From positions 10,207,209 to 10,271,208 of the forward strand of contig CP034992.1 in NCBI GenBank assembly GCA_004026145.2: a stretch of 64,000 bases of DNA. Reading direction: 5' to 3'. The first letter of the stretch is position 1. Each line of letters starts with the position of its first letter. The translations under genes and the position numbers were made by a program. The notes below the pieces were generated by a model that was not told the origin of the DNA, searched no databases, and saw nothing but the letters and a program-made list of their open reading frames with translations. This document shows, one piece after another, positions 43,753 to 52,914 of the stretch. Source of the DNA: Takifugu bimaculatus (lineage: Eukaryota > Chordata > Actinopteri > Tetraodontiformes > Tetraodontidae).

Positions 43753-45439
43753 CTGATGAGCCTGCAGCTCTGAAATCTCCCGCAGGTGCCTGAAAGAATA
43801 CAAAAATATAAAACAATGATGTATCAGGTAAATGATAGCAGCGATTGATATAAATAAATAAGAGATCATTTATGAAGCTACATAACGGGAGTGCTCCCTG
43901 GGGTGAACTCATAGTCGCCCTCTGGTGGCAAGATGAGGTAACGGACAATCAAGCCGTTATTCTCCACATGAAAAAACTGAATTATTGTTTTCTCGACAAG
44001 ACTAAAGGCTGTGGCTGCAGAGGATGAAACCAGTCCGAGGTGGTATTATATGCCACGCCACCATCCAGTGTCCATCTTAATTTTACAAGTTCTGCTTACT
44101 TCTCCCTGAGTCTCTGTAGCTCCCTCTTCATGTCAGAATCCTCAATTTCAGAATCATTATCACTGCTGGCATACGCCGACCCGTACATGCCTCCGTGTCT
44201 ACCCGGGGAGTCGGAGCTCTGTAAACTGCTGCTGCGTCCCGAGCGCCGGAGGAAGGCCACCGCCCTTTTCATGAGGTCACTTCCTCTGCGTTCCGTGCGG
44301 GTGCGTTTGGATGGCGTGGCTGGAGCCAGCTTCACTGGGCTGCTCTCGGCACCAGAGTCCGAGGAGAGGGAACGGCCGTGCACCGTGATATCCGTGGGGA
44401 CAGAGGGGGACGTCAGGGTGTGCGACACGGACCCCCGCTTGGCCATGGAGGGAGGAGTATCCAGGTAGAAGTCAGGGGGAGCGGAGTAACGGCTGCAGCG
44501 CGTCCTCTGTGTAATGTCATCTTCGGCGCTCACGACAGAAACGGCCAATCGTGGAGGAAGTGGCCATGGCTTCTATCTGGACGTGCTCGGTACTGTGACC
44601 TCCAGGATGTGGCGTGGAAGCGGCGCTGCTCCAGCTCCTCTGCTTCACATCTCGTCTGTTGGCTACTTCAGGAGGAACGGCGATTATCTGTCGAAGTCAG
44701 TGAAGACCAGATCTCAGTAACTGTTCCCGTAACAACATATTCTGTCCTTGAACCTTTCAGCTTTTTTTTTGGTACCTTAAATCGACCTCTTGTTCCAGAG
44801 CAGGAGGCAGAATGAGGCACATGTCTTCTCGACAGGGAAGCTGCAAAAATACAAACACCATCGCATTTAGCGTTTCTAATTTTAATTCCATTCTCTCTGG
44901 AATCTGAGGCTAACGAGTGAAAAACAGGTAGAGCCATGATTCACAGAATATTTCTGCTGCTTTAAGTTCTGCTAACTCCTTGGATTGACTTTGCTACTCT
45001 GTTATTGTATTTAGTGAAGGATTAGTGCCCTTGAGCAGGACAACAGCAGGCACACATACTGTGGTCTCACCTGTAATAGTGATGTGTGGTGTCTTGTCAT
45101 GGTTATAAACCAGTGTTTCAGTCATTCACTTTCTAGAATAGTTCATTGTTTCATTTTGATTAAAAAATTAAATTAGCTGATAAACCTTTGCTACATCATA
45201 AAATATTAATCATACCAGCTGTTCTCCTGTCCTGAAGCGTCCCTCCCCCATTGGTCCGGGTGTGCTGTTTCCAGACCCCCCCGTGGCGCTGTCTGGGCCA
45301 GGAGGAGACTGGATGTACTCTGTGCCTGAACCGGGCGTCTCTGCAGCACCGCCTGATGGATACATGGGGGCGTATTCCTGGTACAGTAAATTCCTCAGCT
45401 TCTCATCCAGCGTTTTTATGGTGCCGTCTACAAAGCTGC

Positions 45440-45694
45440 CTGGACCCGCTCCGGGATGGGAACGTGGGGCTCCCACGGTGCGGCGGTGACCGGCTGTGAC
45501 GCGACTCTCGGCGCCTCCGCGGGGGTCGGAGACGGAGTCTGCTCCGCCCGTCCCGAGGCGAGCAGGTCCGTCACGCTAGCGTTAAGGGTCTGGAGAGAAG
45601 CCCAGATGTCTGGAAGAAGCTGGTCGTGTTGACCCAGCAACCTACCCTGAGCCTCCAAAGTATGGCGCACTGCGCCCTGATCCGCCGGGTCCAT
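45440..45694 (-). pseudogene. Gypsy gag N-terminal fragment
   Basis: An open frame starting MDPADQGAVRHTLEAQ, with a coiled-coil-like stretch (LLGQHDQLLPDIWASLQTL), a Pro-rich part and the PHVPIPERV motif that usually begins the capsid-like domain in fish gypsy gag. It ends at the junction with the WNK2 exon; reading on gives a stop within a few codons. Confidence 0.75.
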
Positions 45695-46187
45695 AATGGT
45701 TGGCGTGTAATGTTACGAGCGGTTGTACCAGGACCCGAAAGCAGGCAGCACACAGTGGCAGTTCGTCTCCAAAGAAACTTTATTGAAGATCACAGGAGTG
45801 TATTTAACTCACAAGAGATGGAGACCGCAATAAGTTCTAAATCCAAGCCGGAAAGGCAAACTCACAGCAAACAATCCCAAGCGGGGTCAAAAAGCAGTCC
45901 GAGAAAAAAAAGAATCCAAACGACTGTCCAAAAATCGAGTTCCAAATAAGCCACACAGGAATAAGTCGCTACAAGAATCCGGGAAGCTGTAGTCGGGGTT
46001 TTTAGAATCAGCCAAAACACGCCAACGCTGGCAAGCCGTGAGAACAATCCATAAATAGGTGGCTTGATCACCGATAGTCTGCAGGTGCGCCAGTCCCTGG
46101 CGCCAGCTGCGGCTGGGACGTGGCTCCACCGCGCCCCCTGCAGGGGAAAAAAACACAATAGAGTTCCCAGAAGCTGGGAACCTGACA
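45440..46187 (-). mobile_element. Ty3/gypsy element: LTR plus gag start
   Basis: On the minus strand a 477-bp LTR (46187 to 45711, TGTCAGG...CGTAACA) is followed by a short leader and the start of a gag gene. The element stops abruptly at 45440, where WNK2 exon sequence begins. The rest of gag, pol and the second LTR are missing. Confidence 0.82.
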
Positions 46188-46352
46188 GTAGGGTTCTTAT
46201 CACTGCCTTTTTACAGCCCTGCAGATGGATGGCTGGAACTCTATTTACTAAAGGAAATTACATTTCTAATCTGTGAAGGAAACAGAGGCCACTGAACGGC
46301 AGCTGGGGGACGTGACAGCCTCGGCTTATCCAAAGAGCACGTCTGGCTTTAC

Positions 46353-46460
46353 CTGTGAACAAGTGACATCCTGGCTGCCATCTTTAAAAACCTCCGAGCT
46401 GCAGGCCGACATGCACAGAATGAGGAAAATCCACCAAACGAACCATCCCATCAGGTGCAT
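46353..46460 (-). CDS. Candidate signal-peptide exon of unknown secreted/receptor gene
   Basis: An open segment of 36 codons from ATG at 46460 to a CAG|GTAAAG donor after 46353. It reads MHLMGWFVWWIFLILCMSAC followed by SSEVFKDGSQDVTCSQ, a convincing signal peptide with Cys at the mature start. Its phase 0 donor matches the phase 0 acceptor of the IL-17-receptor-like exon at 919-1138 or 17104-17311. A link would require the whole WNK2-ITIH block to sit in an intron. It may equally belong to an unrelated gene. Confidence 0.4.
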
Positions 46461-47024
46461 TTTCTTCCCAGTGGCTGCGGTCTGGTGGGACTCTGGCCTC
46501 CAGTGATGGACACAACACGTCAGAGCGGACGTGGACGAAGCTCCTGCTTCACTTTTACATATGACCTGGGGGGGGGGAGACGATGAAAGCTCTCCATAGT
46601 GTCCAAAAAGCTCCAATTCAACAAGTCTGGCAGAATTATTTTTCAAAAGAATATATATCTACCTAAAAGTTTGACATAAAAATAAGCATAAGAGAAGAAA
46701 GAAAACAAGCGGAAATTGTTGCATCTGACAAATTGAGCTTCTCTTTCTTAATGAATCCACTTTTTTCTGTCTTACAAGCTGAGACTTGGAGCTTCCTGGA
46801 TGTTAGTGACGGCTCACACACTCTTATAGTGGCTTTTGAGATAATAATGAGTGTTTATGTCAGTCCTGAGTATTAGTAAACTAAAAATGGCACTTACCTT
46901 GTATCGTATTCCATTGTAACGAATCCACAGTGTGTTGTTTGTGTTGTCTTTCTGGAGATTCTTCAGTAACACACCTTGTTAAAGTTATTGCAAAGTGTCT
47001 GAGTCATAGTACGGAAGGTGAGCA

Positions 47025-47029
<5 letters not shown>
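46461..47029. other. Intergenic stretch before LINE
   Basis: No ORF, RNA gene or repeat recognised apart from a short poly-G run at about 46570. Confidence 0.5.

Positions 47030-47091
<62 letters not shown>
47030..47091. repeat. (TC)n microsatellite, left flank of LINE
   Basis: About 31 TC repeats ending directly at the 5' end of the Tx1-type LINE. The same repeat resumes at 52890-52914 after the LINE. Confidence 0.97.
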
Positions 47092-47094
<3 letters not shown>

Positions 47095-47297
47095 AGGAGC
47101 GTGGTGTGAGCTGGGAGCGTTCTCGTTTGAGAATTTTTCAACCTTTTTGGCTGTTTAAGCTGTGTTTGGTGTGATATTTTTGTCAGTATAGTTTAATTAA
47201 TTGTTGGTGGTGTCTTGTGTTGTATTTTTAGTTTAGTTTATCGGTGTTTTGGCGTGTAACCAGCCAGCGTTTGTCTGGCTGGTTGGCGTCTGACGCC

Positions 47298-48807
47298 ATG
47301 GTGCTTGGTGGTGGTAGCGGGGATCTCTCCCGGTTAACGCGGAGACATGGCGTTAAGGTGGGGGCCAGGTCTCTGTACACCGTGGAGGAGGTGGCCCTAG
47401 CTGTCGGGGAGGTTATAGGACATGGGGCCGTGAAATCGGCCGCCCGGATGAACGGGGCCGTGGTGTTGTTCGTGGAGAAGGTGGAGCAGGTGAACCGGCT
47501 GGTGGAGGCCGGCATCAGTGTCGGCGGGAGGTTTGAGACGGTGCTGCCTCTGAGCCAGCCGGCCACTAAGGTTACCCTGTCCAACGTGCCCCCGTTCATT
47601 ACGGACGAGTTTCTGTGTCGCGAGTTGTCCAGACATGGCAAGATTGTTTCTCCTATGAGGAAAGTCATGTCTGGATGTAAATCTCCACTATTGAAACACG
47701 TAGTCTCTCATCAGCGGCAGGTTTACATGATCCTCAATAACCGCGATGAGGACCTGAATGTGTGTTTAAAGTCCGAGTGGACGATTTCGATTATATTCTG
47801 TTCGCTTCGTCGGCACACATGAAGTGCTTTGGGTGTGGCGAGGCGGGACATTTAATTAAAATGTGTCCAAACGCAGCCAAATCGGCTGCGTCAGGCTCGG
47901 GGGAGCGGCCCGGAGCCGCTGCTGCGGAGCCCCGCACGGCGGAGCCCCGCACGGCGGAGCCCGGAGCTGTCAGCGAGCGACCAGTCGCCGGAGCCGAGGG
48001 TCCGGAGGATGATGGGGCGATCGACCCCGGTGGGTTGTGACGGAAACACAGGTGAGGGGTGAACGGGTGGGTGAGAAAACTGAAGTAAGGGTGCAGGACG
48101 GTGGGACTAGCGTGTGTGTACAGGAGAGGAGGACAGGAGGAGTGTGTGAGGAGGTAGGTGACACAGGTGGAACGTCTGTACAGGGAGATGAGGCAGGTGA
48201 AATGAGTGTACAGGAAGGTGAGACAGGAGGAGTGTGTGTGGAGTTAGGGAACACAGGTGGAGCGAGTGTGCAGGGGGGTGAACAGATAGGTGAGACGGGT
48301 GGTGTGAGTGAACAGGGGGAAGCTGGGCTTCAGGTAGGTGAGGTGGGCGAGGAAGAGGAGCTGGGCTGCAGTGGAGCAGCTGAAGCTGTGGAGTTGATGG
48401 AGCAGGAAGCCGTTGGGTCTCCAGCTCCATCGAGGCTCCGCAGCAGTAACAGGCCTGGTCCTGTCAAAGCTAAAAAAAGCAGACAGACAGGTAGACAGGC
48501 AGGAGGAAAAAAAGAAGAGCCGGACAGCAGCGACAGCGAGGGCTGTGTGTCTGATGATGGTGACCTCCATCAGAAGAACCTGGGCAGTCAGGAGGACAAG
48601 TCCTATTCTGCAAAAATGATTAAAACATTTTTACATGACACAAAAAACATGAAGGGGGTTAACATTGAAGAATACTTTCCGGACAAACAGCAGTTTTATC
48701 TTTCTGCCAGACGCCACACAAAAAATAAGGCTGAGGCAGATTTTACTGATCAAGAGGTTTTTAGACTGAAGAAACTGATTCTTAAAGTTAGGAGGGAATT
48801 AATGTAA
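47298..48807 (+). pseudogene. LINE ORF1 (CCHC zinc-knuckle protein), frameshifted
   Basis: Starts at ATG 47298 (MVLGGGSGDLSRL). An RNA-binding-like N-terminal half is followed by one CCHC knuckle (CFGCGEAGHLIKMC, about 47824-47865). A long region of Gly/Glu/Val-rich imperfect repeats follows (GGTSVQG, GGVCVEL and similar, about 48090-48330). A basic linker and a conserved-looking tail (HDTKNMKGVNIEEYFPD) end at TAA near 48807. At least two frame changes are needed: one near 47760 and one near 48037. The protein would package the element RNA. Confidence 0.8.
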
Positions 48808-48886
48808 ACTATGTTGGGAAATGCACCTTTTTAGTTTTTTATTAGCTTCACTGTTTTATCTCTCTGTCTTTATCTCCCACTTTTTA

Positions 48887-51800
48887 ATGAATAGTTTTAA
48901 GATTGGGAGCTTAAATATAAACGGAGGCAGAGAAGAGAAGAAGAGAGTTTTAGTGTATGAAACAATGATTTTAAAGAAGATTAATATCATGTTTTTACAA
49001 GAAACTCACAGTGATGTTTTAAATGAAGCTGATTGGTGCAGGAGATGGGAGGGGAGGGTGTTTTAAGCCACGGCACAGCCCTCAGTGCCGGGGTGGGGAT
49101 CCTCTTCTCCAAGAGTTTTAGCCCAACATCTTTTACTGTTGAACATGTTGTTCAGGGGAGGTGTCTTTTAATCACGGCCCAGTTTGACCAGTTCAGTGCT
49201 GCTTTTATTAATGTGTCTGCTCCCAACAGCGGTGCAGAGAGGAAGACCTTTTAGAGACACTCAACAACAAACTCCGGGGGTGTGGTTCTGTCGATTATTT
49301 ATTCTTGGGTGGTGATTTAACTGCACGGAAGATGAATTTTTAGACCGGAACCACGCGGAGCCGCATCCGTCCTCGCAGCAGGTCCTGAGGCAGCTGGTCT
49401 ACTCCCATGGTCTGGTGGACGTGTGGAGAAGGTCTCACACAGGCTGCAGACAGTTTACGTGGTCCCACATTAGAGAAGATAGGGTGTCTTTAGCTCGTTT
49501 AGATCGCTTGTACTGTTTTAAACATAATTTTAATGTGTTTAAATCATCTAATATTGTGCCGGTGGGTTTTACTGATCATGCTTTGGTTTTATGTGCTGTT
49601 TTTATTAACAACATTTTACCAAGAAGCGCCTACTGGCATTTTAATTCAGTTTTAGCATCTGATGTGGGTTTTAAAGATGCTCTTAGCTATTTTTGGGCTG
49701 GTTTTAGGCAGAGAAAGGGCGGTTTTAGCTGCCTAAAACAGTGGTGGGACTACGGAAAGACACAAATCAGAATGTTGTGTCAGCAGCACACTCTCAATGT
49801 TACTCGTCACATCACCGGATCTATCAGGGATCTGGAAACTGAGATTGTGGAGCTCGAACGTTTGAATGAGTCCACAGGAAACGGAGGATCTATTGGAATC
49901 CTCAAGACCAAAAAGATGGCTTTAGCCAACCTGCTAGGTGCCAGAGCTCAGGGCGCCCTGGTCCGGTCCAGAATCCAGAACATCTCGGAGATGGATGCAC
50001 CCTCCAGTTTCTTCTTTGGCCTTGAGAGGAAGTCTGGGCAGAGGAAGCTGATCCACTCCTTGCTGTCGAACACAGGGCAGGAGCTGACCGACCCGGGGCA
50101 GATAAGGAAGAGAGCGGTGGGGTTTTATGCTTCTTTGTACAAAACCGATTTTAAAGACGACAAGGACTGTTTTAATGGTTTTAGTGCTTTTAGTCAAGGA
50201 CTGCCCAGGGTCTCCAAGGAGACCAACCACCGAATGGAGCGCCCGTTGACGGCACAAGTACTGCATGCGGCCCTGCAGTCAATGCAGGGCCGAAAGGCCC
50301 CGGACATCGACGGCCTCTCGGTGGAGTTTTACAAGGCTTTCTGGGACATCCTCGCTCAAGACGTCCTAGAAGTCTTCAATGAGAGTCTCGCCACCGGTTC
50401 CCTACCACTGTCCTGCAGGAGGGCCGTCATCACCCTCCTGCCGAAGAAAGGGAACCTGCAGGACATAAAGAACTGGCGCCCTGTGTCCCTCCTCTGCACG
50501 GACTACAAGATACTCTCCAAGGCCTTGGCCATCCGGCTGAGGGAGGCAATGGAGCAGGTCATCCATCAGGACCAGACGTACTGTGTACCCGGCAGGTCAA
50601 TGGTAGACAATGTCTGCCTCATTAGGGATGTTTTGGAGGTCTTCAGTTCATTGGGGATGAGTGCTGGTCTACTTTCTTTAGATCAAGAAAAGGCTTTTGA
50701 CCGTGTTGAACACAACTTCCTGTGGAGAACCATGGAGAGGTTTGGGTTCAGTGCTGGTCTGATAGCCAAGATCCAGGTACTGTACAGTAACATTGAGAGT
50801 GTCCTTAAGGTCAATGGCAGCTTGTGTGCTCCTTTTAGAGTGTGTAGAGGCGTCCGACAGGGCTGTGCTCTGTCTGGGATGCTCTACGCGCTCTCCCTGG
50901 AACCCCTCCTCCACAGACTACGCTCTTGTCTTCAAGGTCTGTTTTTACCGGGTTTTAACAGTAATGTGGTTTTATCTGCCTATGCCGATGATGTGGGCCA
51001 TTTTTATTAAAGACCAGGCAGACGTTAATGTAGTTTTAAATGTCACCGATAGTTTCTGTGAGATTTCGTCTGCAAGGGTGAATTGGGGGAAGAGCGAAGC
51101 CCTGGTCATCAGCGAGGGGCGTCAGGGCCTCCCCGTTCTCCCTCAAGGTCTGACCTGGAGGAGGGATGGCCTTAAATATCTCGGAGTGTACCTAGGAAAT
51201 GAACGCATTGTAGAAAAGAACTGGGAGAATGTTGTTGAAAAGGTCGAAGAAAGATTAAAGAAATGGAAGTGGGTGCACTCCGAGATGTCATTCAGAGGAA
51301 CGGTTTTAGTCATCAACAACCTCACTGCTGTGGCACCGTTTGGCCTGTTTAGAGCCACCACCAGGCCTGCTGTCCCAGATCCAGGCGAAACTGGTTAACT
51401 TCTTCTGGGGGCGGCTACCACTGGGTGCCACAGTCAGTCCTGTTTTTATCCAGAGACCAAGGGGGCCAGGGCCTCATCCACCTGGCCAGTAGAACAGCCA
51501 CCTTCAGGCTATGGTTTGTGCAGAGGTACCTGACGGGACCTCCTGACTTAGTGTGGAAGGATGTGGCCAGCTGCTTACTCAGACGTGTGAGCAACTTTGG
51601 ACTGGATGCTGCTCTGTTTTTAACTGATTTCAAAAGATTAAATTTAAGGGGTCTGCCAGCTTTTTATCGGAGTGTTTTTAAATCCTGTGCTCTTTTTAAA
51701 TGGAAGAGGATCCGGGAGCCCAGCTCTCTGCACTGGCTGTTGAAGGAGCCCCTGGTTCACGGTGGCAGACTGGATGTCTGCAGCAGCGCCATTCCCGGTC

Positions 51801-52776
51801 TGATGGTGGCGCTGTGTGGCTCCAGGACTGTCACACTGAAGCAGCTGGTGGAGGCAGCTGGTCCGGCACTGGGTGACGCCCGGACCCTGAGCGCTGTACT
51901 GGGGCTACGTTCACTACGGGTGGTGGAGAGGACCCTGGAACTGTGGAGGAGGAGGCTCTCTGTGAGAGAGAGAAGTCTTCTCCGGCGGTACGGCGGAGGG
52001 GGAGCTGAGTCGGACCCCACGGACTTCTTCCCCGACTTCCAGCTGAACCCTGGATGCGAGGAGCTCAGCGGGCCTCTCCTGAAGGCCCTCTGCAAGGACA
52101 AACTGGGCCTCCACGGAACCAATAATAAGACTCTATATGTGAACATTGTAAGACAATCATTGGACAAGGGCTACTCAACAGAGCGGCCTCTGTGTGGACG
52201 GACTGGCTGGGGGAACACAGGCCACAATGGAGGGTCCTATATAAACCCCCCATCAAAAAGAGGACCGGGGACCTCCAGTGGAGGATCCTACATGGAGCTG
52301 TGGCACTAAATGTCTACCTCTCTCGATTGGACCCCGCAGTGTCGGATCAGTGCCCGTTCTGCCCAGGGCGGGAGACGGTATTTCACGCGTACAGTGAGTG
52401 TGAACGACTCACTGTACTTTTTAATGTTTTAAAAGGTGTTTTTAATGGTTTTAATGAAACTTTCTCTATCAGAGGCTTTATCTATGGAGCAGGGTACAGG
52501 AAAGCTGCTCAAAACAAATGGCAGCTACTCAATTTTATCTGTGGAGAAGCCAAGATGGCAATCTACATTTCCAGAAAAAACAAAATTGAAAAAAACGAAG
52601 ATTGTGAGGCCGCCTCAGTGTGGCGTGGTAACACCCGGTACAGGCTGAGGTTGGAGTTTTGTTTTTATAAAATGATGAATGACCTCAGCCGTTTTCGTGA
52701 AATATGGTGTTTCAATGATGTACTCTGCACTGTAAAAGAGGACAATTTGCAATTTTCACAACCCCTTATGGGATAG
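48887..52776 (+). pseudogene. LINE ORF2 (APE endonuclease, RT), frameshifted
   Basis: Starts at ATG 48887 with an APE endonuclease (SLNINGG with catalytic Asn, LQETHSD with Glu, then FTDHALVLC with the Asp-His pair at about 49570). The reverse transcriptase spans about 50220-51100 (KGNLQDIKNWRPVSLLCTDY, RGVRQGCALSGMLYAL, SAYADD). A C-terminal domain has a Cys-His cluster (CPFCPGRETVFHAYSEC, about 52354). Frame breaks lie near 49060, 49252, 49333, 50990, 51390 and 52180. The element is not able to move on its own. Confidence 0.85.
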
Positions 52777-52889
52777 TTGTATCGCTGTTTTATAGTATTT
52801 ATTTTATTTTATCGTTGGTTTCATGTTCTGAGCAGGGCGCTTGTGCCCCTGTGTAAACTGTAAATAAAGTATTTTTGTAAAATCTCAAA

Positions 52890-52914
52890 TCTCTCTCTCT
52901 CTCTCTCTCTCTCT
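52890..52914. repeat. (TC)n microsatellite, right flank of LINE
   Basis: About 12 TC repeats directly after the LINE 3' end. Confidence 0.97.

Larger units (their letters stand above)
39111..45439 (-). pseudogene. wnk2: WNK2-like kinase, C-terminal exons, disrupted
   Basis: These are minus-strand exons of the non-catalytic C-terminal region of a WNK (with-no-lysine) Ser/Thr kinase, a regulator of ion transport. In order: 45216-45439 (IKTLDEKLRNLLYQE), possible exons near 44868-44799 (SGTRGRFK) and 44665-44717, then 44100-44576 (RYSAPPDFYLD, ASSDNDSEIEDSDMKREL). Exon 43753-43789 joins 42919-about 42730 across a LINE (HLREISELQAHQ / RGEVELLYRRLGK). Then come 42419-42640 (VQTQQPCSLKGSLSSD), 39933-39977 (STLKRLCLGKERGS), 39746-39861 (LAQAQANNSN) and a putative last exon 39111-39383. 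The order and motifs match human WNK2 as I remember it. Damage: the LINE inside an exon, two bases missing at GRF|SVVS (about 44541), and gypsy sequence abutting the first exon. The KKGTFTDDLHKLVD exon expected before the end was not found. The kinase domain is not in the window. Confidence 0.82.
47092..52889 (+). mobile_element. Tx1-clade LINE inserted in a (TC)n microsatellite
   Basis: A non-LTR retrotransposon of about 5.8 kb with a 5' leader, ORF1 and ORF2, and a 3' UTR containing AATAAAG (about 52863). (TC)n lies on both sides. The organisation (ORF1 with a CCHC knuckle, ORF2 with APE endonuclease and RT) fits the Tx1 branch of L1-like elements, which includes target-specific families. 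From memory, Kibi-type fish elements use TC microsatellites. The copy is near full length but carries several frameshifts. Confidence 0.85.

Noticed and set aside
44040..44468. Plus-strand ORF of 142 codons
   Set aside because: Antisense shadow of the WNK2 exon at 44100-44576.
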